From: [Bacillus] selenitireducens MLS10 | GTDB lineage: Bacteria; Bacillota; Bacilli; Bacillales; Salisediminibacteriaceae | NCBI RefSeq assembly: GCF_000093085.1 | Contig: NC_014219.1 | Coordinates: forward strand, 2,596,384 to 2,660,383 | Direction of reading: 5' to 3' | DNA length: 64,000 nucleotides | Shown here: in pieces, positions 36,624 to 44,970 of the stretch | How positions within the stretch are numbered: position 1 is the first letter of the stretch | Layout of the letters: each line of letters begins with the position of its first letter | Program-made: the position numbers and the translations under genes | Notes under the pieces: generated by a model | What the model saw: only the letters and a program-made list of their open reading frames with translations | The model's database searches: none | What the model was told of the DNA's origin: nothing

Positions 36624-37172
36624 TCAGCTCGTAATTTCACTGGCAATATCTTGAACGCTCATTGTTTCCGTGATGACATATTCTCCTGCGCGAATGGACA
36701 TAACCAGGTCCTCATCCTCAATATACTGTCTGAATGAAGAGGATGACGGAATCATTCCTGCGCGCTCCAAAATTTCGCCGATTTCACCGGCCGACATCCC
36801 TTGACCGACAACCAGGTAAAGGGCCGATATCTCAACGGACTCGTCGGCAGTTTCATTCGACCGCTCACGTTCTTCCTCGAGCGCTTCCTCAAGTGCTTCG
36901 TTCTTCTCTTTCAGTGACTTGTTTTGTTCATCAGCTGCTTTTAGCGCTTCTTCGATGACATACATATCTTCAATCAGGTTTTGGTAATCCTGCCAGTCTT
37001 CATCAGACATTCCGTTATCCGCTTCAGTATTCTCATGATTTTCTTGCTCTGTATCATGTGACTCTGTATCGTCAGACTGCGTCTCTTGAGAGTCTGCCAT
37101 TACGGATGGTATCAAAAGTGCAGTTGCCAACAGGATCCCCGTACCAATGCCTTTTAGTTGATCTTTTGTCAC
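36624..37172 (-). CDS. Secreted/anchored protein with a MltG-like LysM-type domain
   Basis: A 182-residue protein with an N-terminal membrane helix or signal sequence (LKGIGTGILLATALLIPSVMA), an acidic region and a short coiled coil (about 65-110), and a C-terminal domain of about 60 residues (LYLVVGQGMSAGEIGEILERA...GEYVITETMSVQDIASEI). That domain looks like the LysM-like N-terminal part of the lytic transglycosylase MltG found at 60797-61921, but without the catalytic domain. Function unknown; peptidoglycan binding is an inference. GTG start follows GGAGGAAGC. Probably cotranscribed with the gene 20 nt upstream. Confidence 0.75.
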   Translation of the reverse strand: MTKDQLKGIGTGILLATALLIPSVMADSQETQSDDTESHDTEQENHENTEADNGMSDEDWQDYQNLIEDMYVIEEALKAADEQNKSLKEKNEALEEALEEERERSNETADESVEISALYLVVGQGMSAGEIGEILERAGMIPSSSSFRQYIEDEDLVMSIRAGEYVITETMSVQDIASEITS

Positions 37173-37192
37173 GTTGCTTCCTCCGTCCGCAG

Positions 37193-37456
37193 TTACTGTG
37201 TCACTTTTTCCTCATTTTTACTGTTTTGTTTCTGTTCATATTTAAGCTGTTCAGTAAGTATTACTTCTCTGGTTTTTACCTGTTCTAGCTCTTCTTGTAA
37301 AGCATCAACCCGCTTGTTTGTGCGTTCGAGCTCTTTCATCAGCGTAATCGAGAAATTCTCCATTTTATGATCGATCTCTTCACCGTTGTCTTTTTTAAAT
37401 ACGGCATATACCAATGTCGCTATTCCGACTGCCAGCAATACATAAACCACTGTCAT
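37193..37456 (-). CDS. Small membrane-anchored coiled-coil protein
   Basis: An 87-residue protein with one N-terminal transmembrane helix (residues 2-20), then a charged coiled coil from about residue 30 to 85. No family recognised. A strong AAAGGAGGG precedes the ATG. It lies 20 nt upstream of the MltG-like-domain protein, which also has a membrane helix followed by a coiled coil, so the two may interact (inference). Confidence 0.75.
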   Translation of the reverse strand: MTVVYVLLAVGIATLVYAVFKKDNGEEIDHKMENFSITLMKELERTNKRVDALQEELEQVKTREVILTEQLKYEQKQNSKNEEKVTQ

Positions 37457-37570
37457 CCATCATCCCTCCTTTGCAAACTTGCCCCTTTACTGTTATATCA
37501 TATTTGGTCAATCATCGTAAGAAGATCAATAAAAATCATACAAATGGCGTAAAGCATTGGAAGTATGATT

Positions 37571-37624
37571 ACCTGTCATTCACTCAAAATACATGACAGG
37601 TGTCACTATGTATCCATGACAGTT
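37571..37624. promoter_or_regulatory. Cluster of ATGACAG repeats upstream of degV
   Basis: The motif occurs three times: ACCTGTCAT (571-579, inverted), ATGACAGGT (593-601) and ATGACAGTT (616-624); the middle copy is part of the palindrome TGACAGGTGTCA (594-605). A TATACT block follows at about 37630. The arrangement suggests a repressor or activator site for degV; the regulator is unknown. Confidence 0.4.
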
Positions 37625-37671
37625 CACTCTATACTTAAATAGAAACCAATCGTTCAGAAAGTGGTGAAAGT

Positions 37672-38535
37672 ATGTCCAAGAAAAAAATAGCCTGGGTTAC
37701 TGACAGTACCGCATTTGTTACAAAAGAACTCCAAGAACACCCTGATGTGCATGTGATTCCTCTTTATATTACATTTGGAGAAGAACAGTTTCAGGATGGT
37801 GTTGAACTGACCACAGATGAACTGTATACACGTATTCGCGAAAACAAAGAACTTCCGAAAACGTCTCAGCCACCTGCAGGAGAGTTTGCGGAAATGTATG
37901 AAAAACTGAAAGAAAATTATGACGAGGCCATTGCGGTTCACGTTTCCAGTGAAATCAGCGGCACAATCGCTAGCTCCACACAGGGCAAAGACATGGCCGA
38001 CTTTCCTGTCACTGTTGTCGATTCCCTGTCAATGTCCCACGCGATTACGACCTTGATTGAAAAAGGACTCGAGCTTGAAAAGACCGGTAAATCCGCTTCT
38101 GAAATCGGCGAGATTCTGCAAACGGAAGCCAAGAAATCCGAGAACTACGTCCTTTTGGGAAGCCTTGATCAGTTTTACAAAGGAGGCCGCATGTCCGGCA
38201 CCCAGTATCTGATCGGGAATCTCCTGAAAGTGAAACCGATTATTCAGATAAACAACGAAGGAAAGTTTCACCTTTTCCAAAAAGTACGCTCAGAGAAAAA
38301 AGCAACCAAACGATTGATTGAGCTGTTCAAAGAAGCGATGGATCAATATAAAATTGATTCTGTTCAAATTATGCACGGAAACGTGGAGCACAGAGCAGAG
38401 GAAGTCAAAGCACTGGTGCATGAACAGTTCCCTGAAATGAAAGTCATCATTGGTGAGATCAGTTCCACCATTGCCGCTCATGCCGGTGAAGGAACCGTTG
38501 CAATGATCTGGCATAACGAAAACAAACCTGTATAA
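37672..38535 (+). CDS. DegV-family fatty-acid-binding protein
   Basis: A 287-residue DegV protein. Members bind a fatty acid and, in Firmicutes, can act as FakB in the fatty acid kinase system. Family blocks: WVTDSTAFVTKE at the N-terminus, TSQPPAGEF, VHVSSEISGT (with the ligand-contacting Ser) and KGGRMSG with VKPII after it. C-terminal HAGEGTVAMIW is complete. No FakA kinase gene is near. Preceded by a possible regulatory repeat cluster and followed by a strong terminator. Confidence 0.92.
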   Translation: MSKKKIAWVTDSTAFVTKELQEHPDVHVIPLYITFGEEQFQDGVELTTDELYTRIRENKELPKTSQPPAGEFAEMYEKLKENYDEAIAVHVSSEISGTIASSTQGKDMADFPVTVVDSLSMSHAITTLIEKGLELEKTGKSASEIGEILQTEAKKSENYVLLGSLDQFYKGGRMSGTQYLIGNLLKVKPIIQINNEGKFHLFQKVRSEKKATKRLIELFKEAMDQYKIDSVQIMHGNVEHRAEEVKALVHEQFPEMKVIIGEISSTIAAHAGEGTVAMIWHNENKPV

Positions 38536-38540
38536 CAAGC

Positions 38541-38577
38541 ACAAAGCCCGGACGCTAAAAAGCGGTCCGGGCTTTGT
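38541..38577. terminator. Terminator between degV and the chemoreceptor gene
   Basis: ACAAAGCCCGGAC pairs with GTCCGGGCTTTGT, with inner GCT/AGC pairs around AAAA. It lies 6 nt after the degV stop and 11 nt beyond the stop of the convergent gene. Confidence 0.85.
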
Positions 38578-38587
38578 TTGCATGGAA

Positions 38588-39838
38588 TCAGTGATTCATT
38601 TCGCTTGTGCGTTCTTTCAGATGACGAATGGTATCACGCATGTCTTCCACTTGTTTGTACTGATTGGATACAGCTTCATTCGAATCCTCAATTTGTGAAG
38701 AAACTGCCTCCACATTCGCTGTTTCCTGATTGATCGCAGAGGTAATTTCTTTTCCGGAAAGCGTTAATGTTTGCATCTCTTCATTAATCCGTTCAATTTC
38801 TTCAGCATTTTTCAGCAGTTCCGTTGTGATGGAGTCGAAACGTTCACTCATTTTTTCAATCCTTGCCGCGCCTTCACTGATCTCTTTTGTCTGCTCGTTT
38901 GTTTTGCCTGTCGATTCTTTCACCTGTTTGAGAATGCTCTCAACAGTCGTTGTAATCGTCTGTGTGGCATCACCGGAACGTTCAGCGAGTTTTCTCACTT
39001 CATCTGCCACGACGGCAAATCCCTGGCCGTGCTCACCTGCACGTGCCGCTTCAATCGAAGCATTCAGTGCCAGAAGATTTGTCTGTTCCGATATATCGCT
39101 TATTAACTGCACGATTTCGTGTATCCGTTCCACCTCGACGGAAAAATCGTTCATCATCTGCTTTGTTTCTTCAGACTTATATGTAAGACCTTCAATAACA
39201 TCATGAACATCTTTGACTTCATCTTTCCCTTTCAGTGCATCCTCTTCAAGATGTTGAAAGGAGCCGGTTACAGCTTTCAGCTGTTCAGAAAGGGTCAGAA
39301 TATGCTGCTCCATCGATTCCGTAACGCTGAGGGTTTCTTCGAAAGTGGCCAACTGGCTGTTGGAAGATTCAGCTACGTGTCCGGACATTTCTGAAATCGT
39401 GTCAGTCCGCTTCATAAGTTCATTTACCTGATCCGTTAATTGGGATGTGCTCTGATCAACTGCCTGTACCTGGCTGTGAACAGCTTCTTCCTGTTGCACA
39501 GTCCGTTCAAACAGCTCGTTAAGCCTGTTTGCAACATCTGCGATTTCATCTTTTCCTTTAAAACCGAGTCGAACATCCCGATTCCCGCCTTCAAACTCAT
39601 CAATCTTTTCTAACATTTTATCTAAAGGTTTGATGACAAAATGCCTGAGGATATACCATAACAGCACCGTTGCCACTATAATATTCATACTCGCATTTAA
39701 CCAGACCCCAATGATCCCCAGATCAATTCCTGTCATTTCCAATCCGCTGATGATCAGATTTGCGATAACCGTATTTATCAGCATTACAATGACGATCGAA
39801 GCGATAAAACGAAATGTTAACCGTTGAATAAATCCCAT
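38588..39838 (-). CDS. Methyl-accepting chemotaxis protein without large ligand domain
   Basis: A 416-residue chemoreceptor. Two membrane helices (about 10-30 and 46-66) enclose only a very short extracellular loop ([15 protein letters not shown]), so there is no classical periplasmic sensor. A HAMP domain (about 67-120) and the cytoplasmic signalling domain follow, with the hairpin tip [21 protein letters not shown] and [13 protein letters not shown]. It probably senses membrane state or an intracellular cue. No sigma-D promoter of good quality was found upstream. Confidence 0.92.
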   Translation of the reverse strand: MGFIQRLTFRFIASIVIVMLINTVIANLIISGLEMTGIDLGIIGVWLNASMNIIVATVLLWYILRHFVIKPLDKMLEKIDEFEGGNRDVRLGFKGKDEIADVANRLNELFERTVQQEEAVHSQVQAVDQSTSQLTDQVNELMKRTDTISEMSGHVAESSNSQLATFEETLSVTESMEQHILTLSEQLKAVTGSFQHLEEDALKGKDEVKDVHDVIEGLTYKSEETKQMMNDFSVEVERIHEIVQLISDISEQTNLLALNASIEAARAGEHGQGFAVVADEVRKLAERSGDATQTITTTVESILKQVKESTGKTNEQTKEISEGAARIEKMSERFDSITTELLKNAEEIERINEEMQTLTLSGKEITSAINQETANVEAVSSQIEDSNEAVSNQYKQVEDMRDTIRHLKERTSEMNH

Positions 39839-40027
39839 GATTCCAACACCTTCTTCTCATTATTTACATCATTCACTTATCAGGTGTTTTGACTCAGGCA
39901 CTATTCTACACTACTTTTGTGATTTTATCATGAAAGTATCGGACATTTTTGATAACCGGGAGTTTTTGCATACGTCAGTAACCAATATATCACTCCGGAT
40001 ATAACCAAATAATGGGGTGAAAGATCT

Positions 40028-41032
40028 TTAATACGGTTGTACCCTACGGTGGCTTTCCATCAGGCACCTGTAGGATTTGAACCGCTCCTGTTGTGTAGAT
40101 GTATGGGTTATGACCATGATTTCCCCGCAGCCGGAGTCTTCGGCCAACGTCTGAAGATCGCTGTAAACACTTTCTCCTGATCCGATAAATTTACTTTTTC
40201 TGTGCCGCTCAAGAATTGCTTGTTTTTCTTGATGAGATATCTCAGGAGCTTTATGCCCGGCTGCCTGAGCAATTCTGGCAGCCTGTTCTTGTTCACGCTT
40301 CAATCCCTGTCTGATAACCGGTTCAGCAATGGACTCTGCCTCCGTCGACGTCTCCGCACAGATCACAGAGACCGCAATCAGCGTCTGCCTGCCCACTTTT
40401 GAAAACCCATGCCGTTCAAGCTCTTCCTTATAAACACGCATCGCTTCCGCCGGATCCACGTCACTCATAAACTGGGCAAATCCATATGAAAGACCTGATT
40501 TGCCCGCAAGTCTCGCACTCTTGAGACTGGTTCCGAGCAGCCAAAGCGTTGGTGCAGTGTCCGGAACAGGAGCTGCTTTCAGACCGTTTGTACTCGAACC
40601 GTTCAAATAACCCTGAAGCTCACTGATCGCATCATTCATTTCGTAAACCCGTTTCAAAAAAGCGCCACTCAGGGCTTCAGACGTTTCAGGGTTCCCACCG
40701 GGAGCTCTGCCCACCCCAAGATCGATGCGTCCCGGATACAGACAGGCCAGATTATGATGTACTTCGGCCACTTTATAAGGGCTGTAATGAGGAAGCAGGA
40801 CGGCGCCTGTACCGAGTCGGATGTTATATGTATCCCGCCCCGCAGCAGCAAGAATTATTTCCGGACTCGATCCTGCAAGACCCGGCAAATCATGGTGTTC
40901 TGTTGCCCAATACCGGTAGTAGCCCAGTTCATCCCCATAAGAAGCCAACTTCAAAGAGCAATGAATTGCATCCTCCGCTCTTTGATTTTCCAAAATCGGC
41001 GATGCATCCAATATACTTAATCGGTTAATCAC
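40028..41032 (-). CDS. Luciferase-like flavin-dependent monooxygenase
   Basis: A 334-residue LLM-class flavin oxidoreductase of the MsnO8 type (F420/FMN TIM barrel). Typical blocks: RYWATEHHDLPGLAGSSPE, RLGTGAVLLPHYSPYKVAE and GRIDLGVGRAPGG. The substrate cannot be told from sequence. GTG at 41032 has AAGGAG at 8 nt; the GTG nine bases earlier is too close to that site. The upstream region carries a clean palindrome (41080-41094) between this gene and a divergent cation exporter. Confidence 0.87.
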   Translation of the reverse strand: MINRLSILDASPILENQRAEDAIHCSLKLASYGDELGYYRYWATEHHDLPGLAGSSPEIILAAAGRDTYNIRLGTGAVLLPHYSPYKVAEVHHNLACLYPGRIDLGVGRAPGGNPETSEALSGAFLKRVYEMNDAISELQGYLNGSSTNGLKAAPVPDTAPTLWLLGTSLKSARLAGKSGLSYGFAQFMSDVDPAEAMRVYKEELERHGFSKVGRQTLIAVSVICAETSTEAESIAEPVIRQGLKREQEQAARIAQAAGHKAPEISHQEKQAILERHRKSKFIGSGESVYSDLQTLAEDSGCGEIMVITHTSTQQERFKSYRCLMESHRRVQPY

Positions 41033-41079
41033 AGCCCTCACTCCTTCCTAAATTAAGTAGTAGTAAATTGTTTCCCTGA

Positions 41080-41094
41080 TTCAACTTAGTTGAA
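41080..41094. promoter_or_regulatory. Palindromic operator between the monooxygenase and cation exporter genes
   Basis: TTCAACTTAGTTGAA has perfect 6-bp arms around TTA. Size and symmetry fit MarR- or HxlR-type repressor sites. It lies 48 nt upstream of the monooxygenase start and 95 nt upstream of the exporter start, so it could control one or both. Confidence 0.5.
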
Positions 41095-41188
41095 CCCATT
41101 AAATTGACTTAGCACTTGGCAACAAGGTTGCTGTAGACCCACTCACATGCCGTTTGCTATGCTTAAAACAGAAAAGGAGGTGATCGTG

Positions 41189-42136
41189 ATGGAAAACCGG
41201 TTTCAGCAAGCTGCAATTGCAACCTGGATCGGCATCATTGCCAACGCCATTCTCGCCATATTAAAAGGCATCACCGGCTGGCTTTCCGGAAGCCGGGCCC
41301 TGATTGCGGATGCTGCGCACTCTGCTTCTGACGTCGCCGGTTCCATCGCGGTCCTCGCCGGATTGAAAACCGCACAGAAACCCCCGGATAAAGACCATCC
41401 CTATGGACATGGAAAGGCCGAAAACATTGCCACGATTATCGTCGCTATTCTGCTGATCGTGGTGGGCTTTGAGATTGCCATTTCCTCAATCGGTGCTTTT
41501 TTCGGCGGAGTCACAAGGGCTCCCGGTATCATGGCCCTTGTCGTTATTTTCTTCTCACTGATCACAAAAGAAATTCTCTACCATTACAAATCCAGACTGG
41601 CCAAAAAAATCAACAGTTCAGCCCTGATGGCTGAAGCCTGGCACCACCGCTCGGATTCCATTTCTTCACTGGCCGCCTTCATCGGCATCGCAGGAGCCAT
41701 GTTTGGTCAAGCCATGAATCTCCCTTTGCTTGTATACCTCGATCCCCTGGCAGGGCTTGCCGTATCCGTGCTCGTTATGAAAGTCGGGTTTACGCTGGCC
41801 AAAGAATCGAGCCAGGTTATGCTTGAGCAGGTTTTATCTGATGATGAAGTCAAGCCGATTGCCGAATCTGCAGAAAATGTTGAAGGCGTTATTCGAGTCG
41901 ATGAACTGCTTGCCCGAACACACGGTCATTACATCATCGTCGACATAAAAGTAAGCGTTGATCCTTCCATCAGTGTGGAGAAAGGTCATACAATATCGAA
42001 GAATGTAAAAAAATGCCTCATCAAGAATTATGATACCGTGCAAAATGTATTTGTCCATGTGAACCCTTATCGTCCTGATGACGGGGGAACCGTCACAGAT
42101 CTTTCCCCAAAATCAAAAGAAAAAAAACGCGCCTAA
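41189..42136 (+). CDS. Cation diffusion facilitator (divalent metal efflux)
   Basis: A 315-residue CDF transporter with six membrane helices and a C-terminal cytoplasmic domain. Metal-site motifs are DAAHSASD in helix 2, the DHPYGHGKAE loop and WHHRSDS in helix 5. B. subtilis MneP/MneS-like exporters share the DHPYGHGKAE loop, so Mn2+ is one candidate; Zn2+ or Fe2+ cannot be excluded because helix 2 has HxxxD. ATG at 41189 follows GGAGG at 8 nt. Confidence 0.9.
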   Translation: MENRFQQAAIATWIGIIANAILAILKGITGWLSGSRALIADAAHSASDVAGSIAVLAGLKTAQKPPDKDHPYGHGKAENIATIIVAILLIVVGFEIAISSIGAFFGGVTRAPGIMALVVIFFSLITKEILYHYKSRLAKKINSSALMAEAWHHRSDSISSLAAFIGIAGAMFGQAMNLPLLVYLDPLAGLAVSVLVMKVGFTLAKESSQVMLEQVLSDDEVKPIAESAENVEGVIRVDELLARTHGHYIIVDIKVSVDPSISVEKGHTISKNVKKCLIKNYDTVQNVFVHVNPYRPDDGGTVTDLSPKSKEKKRA

Positions 42137-42149
42137 CACCGGTCTTGTT

Positions 42150-42560
42150 TTACCGATTAAGCAATCGCTCAAACACGCGATGATCCCTGAAGGCTGTAAG
42201 AATGTCTTCAGGGATTTTTTCATGGAATTCTTCTTCACTTACCCAGGCTGCACGGTCATGTTCATCGGACAACACAACGGTTGTCGATTCTGCACGAGCT
42301 GCATAATTCAGGATCAGATAGGACTTCCCTTTGTCAGCAACGTTCATCACTGTTGCGTACATCAGCTCATCAACCTCGATCTTAAGCCCTGTCTCTTCGA
42401 AAACTTCTCTTTTCAATGCTTGTGTCAGCGTTTCGTTCATATCCACTTTGCCCCCCGGGCACTCCCACTTCGGATACGTGCCTGTCCGGTGCACGATCAG
42501 AATTCGGTTCTGATCCATGATGCAGGCCTTCACCACGACAATTGCTTCCAATGGATTCAC
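42150..42560 (-). CDS. Nudix hydrolase, MutT type
   Basis: A 136-residue Nudix protein. The Nudix box is complete: GGKVDMNETLTQALKREVFEETG. Written in two parts, it is GGKVDMNETLTQ then ALKREVFEETGL, with all catalytic Glu residues. Probable activity on a (d)NTP or nucleotide sugar; substrate unknown. GTG start at 42560 follows GAAGAGGTG. It converges on the cation exporter gene (13-bp gap). Confidence 0.88.
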   Translation of the reverse strand: MNPLEAIVVVKACIMDQNRILIVHRTGTYPKWECPGGKVDMNETLTQALKREVFEETGLKIEVDELMYATVMNVADKGKSYLILNYAARAESTTVVLSDEHDRAAWVSEEEFHEKIPEDILTAFRDHRVFERLLNR

Positions 42561-42566
42561 GTCTGT

Positions 42567-43295
42567 TCACCTCTTCTTGAATTCTTTCTTGCCAAAAATA
42601 AGCCAAAGCAACGTGAAAAACACCAATGCCGCTGCTTCCATTCCAGCTATATACCACGGATGAGGTCCTAATACATCGAGGAAGCTCCCTCCGGACGGCT
42701 TCTCCATAATAAACCAGTAATTCCCGTCAACCCATACATTCACCAGATAAATAAAGGGCAACAGAATATTCAGGAACAACATGGCTTTCCAAATACTGTG
42801 GATTGTGATGTGGTAACGTCTGACCCAGATGAAATAAAACACAACCCAAATCACAGCCATGTGTGTCAAAAAGAAATGGATAAATCTGAAATGGGGAAAA
42901 TCAAAGAACAGAACCGGCGTCAGGATTGCCTGAACGGCTCCACTGATGCCAACCAAAAACATAATCTCAACAAAGTGCCGGTTCCGTCTGATAAGAAGAA
43001 CAATGATCATCATGACACTGATACTCGAGAGCTCAAGCGGCAGACCATGTGACACGTCCCAACTGTCATTGAGCCAAAGCCACATATAATACCCCACTTC
43101 AAATACGATCAACGTAAACGCTGCAATCAGTTCTCCCAGTCTCAAACGGCACTCTTGCTGATTTTGTAATCTGTAGCGAAAGAGACCAATAAAAATCACG
43201 CCGGTAACCGTCAGGGCGATCATGACCAGATGCGACAGGGAAAACATTTCAAATGGAAAATCCGAACTCGAACCGCTGAATAGAGACAACACCAA
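42567..43295 (-). CDS. YwaF-like (TIGR02206) integral membrane protein
   Basis: A 242-residue protein with about seven transmembrane helices and conserved patches HGLPLELSSISVMM, HFFLTHMAVIWVVFY and the C-terminal GPHPWYIAGMEA, as in the YwaF/TIGR02206 family of unknown function. TTG at 43295 follows GGGAGG at 7 nt; GTG three bases on is an alternative. Ends 6 nt before the Nudix gene, so the two are probably one operon. Confidence 0.85.
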   Translation of the reverse strand: MVLSLFSGSSSDFPFEMFSLSHLVMIALTVTGVIFIGLFRYRLQNQQECRLRLGELIAAFTLIVFEVGYYMWLWLNDSWDVSHGLPLELSSISVMMIIVLLIRRNRHFVEIMFLVGISGAVQAILTPVLFFDFPHFRFIHFFLTHMAVIWVVFYFIWVRRYHITIHSIWKAMLFLNILLPFIYLVNVWVDGNYWFIMEKPSGGSFLDVLGPHPWYIAGMEAAALVFFTLLWLIFGKKEFKKR

Positions 43296-43312
43296 TCATC
43301 AGCCTCCCAAAA

Positions 43313-43330
43313 AAAGACTCAAAAGTCTTT
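43313..43330 (-). other. Short hairpin before the ribosome site of the ywaF-like gene
   Basis: AAAGACT and AGTCTTT pair perfectly around a 4-nt loop, directly upstream of GGGAGG on the minus strand. It could modulate translation or be part of a divergent promoter region (43296-43427), which shows no other clear element. Confidence 0.3.
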
Positions 43331-43427
43331 ACACTCACACTGAATCAATACATACTGACAGTGTACCACAGAAGTCTTTTATAGACGCTCAGACTGAAAT
43401 GGAAAACAGGTAAAGGACGTGATCAGC

Positions 43428-44699
43428 TTGTCAAAATATGGGCTCATTTTTGGAGCATTATTCATGCTGTCTGCATGCGGAACTGATGTGAATGAAGCCG
43501 TTGATAACAGTCCGGTGAATGACACATCTGAAGACATGAACACGGAAGTGAACAACGAAGAAAACCATCATGCAAGTTCAGATGAGGAAACAGCGGATGA
43601 TCATGAAACGAATCAAAATGAGAATGAGGACTCTGCTTTTGAACCCGACGGACTGATGGAGATCCATTTCATCGACGCCGGACAAGCCGATGCAACCCTG
43701 TTTCTTTTTGAAGAAGAAGGAGAACCGTTCTCCATATTATATGATGCCGGAGACTGGACCCGGACAGATGTTGTCGATTACCTGCATGAACAGAAACTTG
43801 ACGGGATTGACATTATGATTGCCAGTCACCCTCACGCCGATCACATCGGACAGATGGCCATCATCATTGATGAATTTGATGTCGGCGAAGTGTGGATGTC
43901 CGGTGAGGAACACAGCTCCGCAACTTACGAACGAGTCATTGACGCCGTCCTCAGTTCCGATGCGGTTTATGAAGAACCAAGGACAGGAGATGAATACCGA
44001 ATCGGAGATGCAGAATTGATCATCCTGAATCCGGAACGTCTCACGGGTGATCTCCATGACAGTTCACTCAGCATCAAGCTGACCTACGGAGAACACCGAT
44101 TTCTCCTTACAGGTGATGCCGAACACAGTGCTGAGGAACGTATGATCAATACAGGAATCAACCTGAGTGCAGACGTGTTGCACCTTGGTCACCACGGATC
44201 ACGAACGTCTACAGGAGAGGCTTTCCTCGATGCTGTTGCTCCCTCATATGCGATTATTTCTGCGGGCATGGATAACAGCTATGGCCATCCGCATGAGGAA
44301 GTAATGGACAGAGTTCTCTCAAGAGATATCGAAATTTACGCAACATATGAACATGGCACCATTATCATGGAAACGGATGGGGCTAACCTCAATGTCTCCA
44401 CAGATCAAAGCGGTGAGATCACAGGTGCTCAGGAATCTGCGTCCACGGATCATTCAGACCCTTCGTCGGGTACTGAAACCCAAAATGGAACATCCGATAC
44501 CGGATGCATTGACATTAACAGTGCCAGCCAGGCTGAACTTGAAGAGATCATTCACATTGGAGAAGCCCGTGCAGAAGAACTCCTGTCTCTGAGACCATTT
44601 GATACTGTTGACGAACTGACAAACATCAACGGCATTTCCTCCGGACGACTGGCCGATATCAAGGAAGAGAACCTCGCCTGCATAGAAGGAGTGGATTAA
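43428..44699 (+). CDS. Lipoprotein with ComEC-like metallo-hydrolase and ComEA-like HhH domains
   Basis: A 423-residue exported protein. TTG at 43428 lies 10 nt after AAAGGA and gives a clean lipoprotein signal (LSAC, lipidated C17). A long acidic linker leads to a metallo-beta-lactamase domain like that of ComEC: IASHPHADHIGQ, LTGDAEHSAEE, LGHHGSRTSTGEAF and SYGHPHEEVM. A second acidic linker (about 325-355) leads to a C-terminal helix-hairpin-helix pair (INSASQAELEEIIHIGEARA and NINGISSGRL). It looks like a surface nuclease that carries its own DNA-binding module. A DUF3006 gene starts 1 nt later. Confidence 0.88.
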   Translation: MSKYGLIFGALFMLSACGTDVNEAVDNSPVNDTSEDMNTEVNNEENHHASSDEETADDHETNQNENEDSAFEPDGLMEIHFIDAGQADATLFLFEEEGEPFSILYDAGDWTRTDVVDYLHEQKLDGIDIMIASHPHADHIGQMAIIIDEFDVGEVWMSGEEHSSATYERVIDAVLSSDAVYEEPRTGDEYRIGDAELIILNPERLTGDLHDSSLSIKLTYGEHRFLLTGDAEHSAEERMINTGINLSADVLHLGHHGSRTSTGEAFLDAVAPSYAIISAGMDNSYGHPHEEVMDRVLSRDIEIYATYEHGTIIMETDGANLNVSTDQSGEITGAQESASTDHSDPSSGTETQNGTSDTGCIDINSASQAELEEIIHIGEARAEELLSLRPFDTVDELTNINGISSGRLADIKEENLACIEGVD

Positions 44700-44700
44700 A

Positions 44701-44970
44701 ATGGTTCAAGACGTGTTCGTAGACAGAATTGAAGACGGTATCGCCGTCATGCTTAATGAGCGTGATCAAACGGAAATCCGGGTTGCCTTACAGGATCTCA
44801 CCTCGATCTCCATTCGTGAAGGGGATCTGCTTTCCATAAACATCAGTGATGAAGGTGCTATTCAGATTCTCGATAAACGGACAGACGAAGAAAAACGGCG
44901 GAGAGAGCGGATTCAAGCGAAACAAAAAAAGCTTGCCGGACGAAAGTCCGGCAGCCGATTTAAGAAGTAA
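44701..44970 (+). CDS. DUF3006 family protein
   Basis: An 89-residue protein; the first 55 residues match the DUF3006 pattern ([14 protein letters not shown] and a later REGDLLSI), a small beta-rich domain, followed by a highly basic tail rich in Lys and Arg. DUF3006 genes often follow ComEC-like metallo-hydrolases, as here (1-nt gap). Function unknown. Its last 11 nt overlap the convergent msrAB gene. Confidence 0.85.
   Translation: MVQDVFVDRIEDGIAVMLNERDQTEIRVALQDLTSISIREGDLLSINISDEGAIQILDKRTDEEKRRRERIQAKQKKLAGRKSGSRFKK

Noticed and set aside
39936-39962. Sigma-D promoter for the chemoreceptor gene
   Set aside because: TCCGATAC on the minus strand matches only 6 of 8 positions and no TAAA is found at 14-16 nt.
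44934-44952. Hairpin GCCGGAC/GTCCGGC as a terminator of the DUF3006 gene
   Set aside because: It lies inside the coding region and is not followed by a T-run on either strand.
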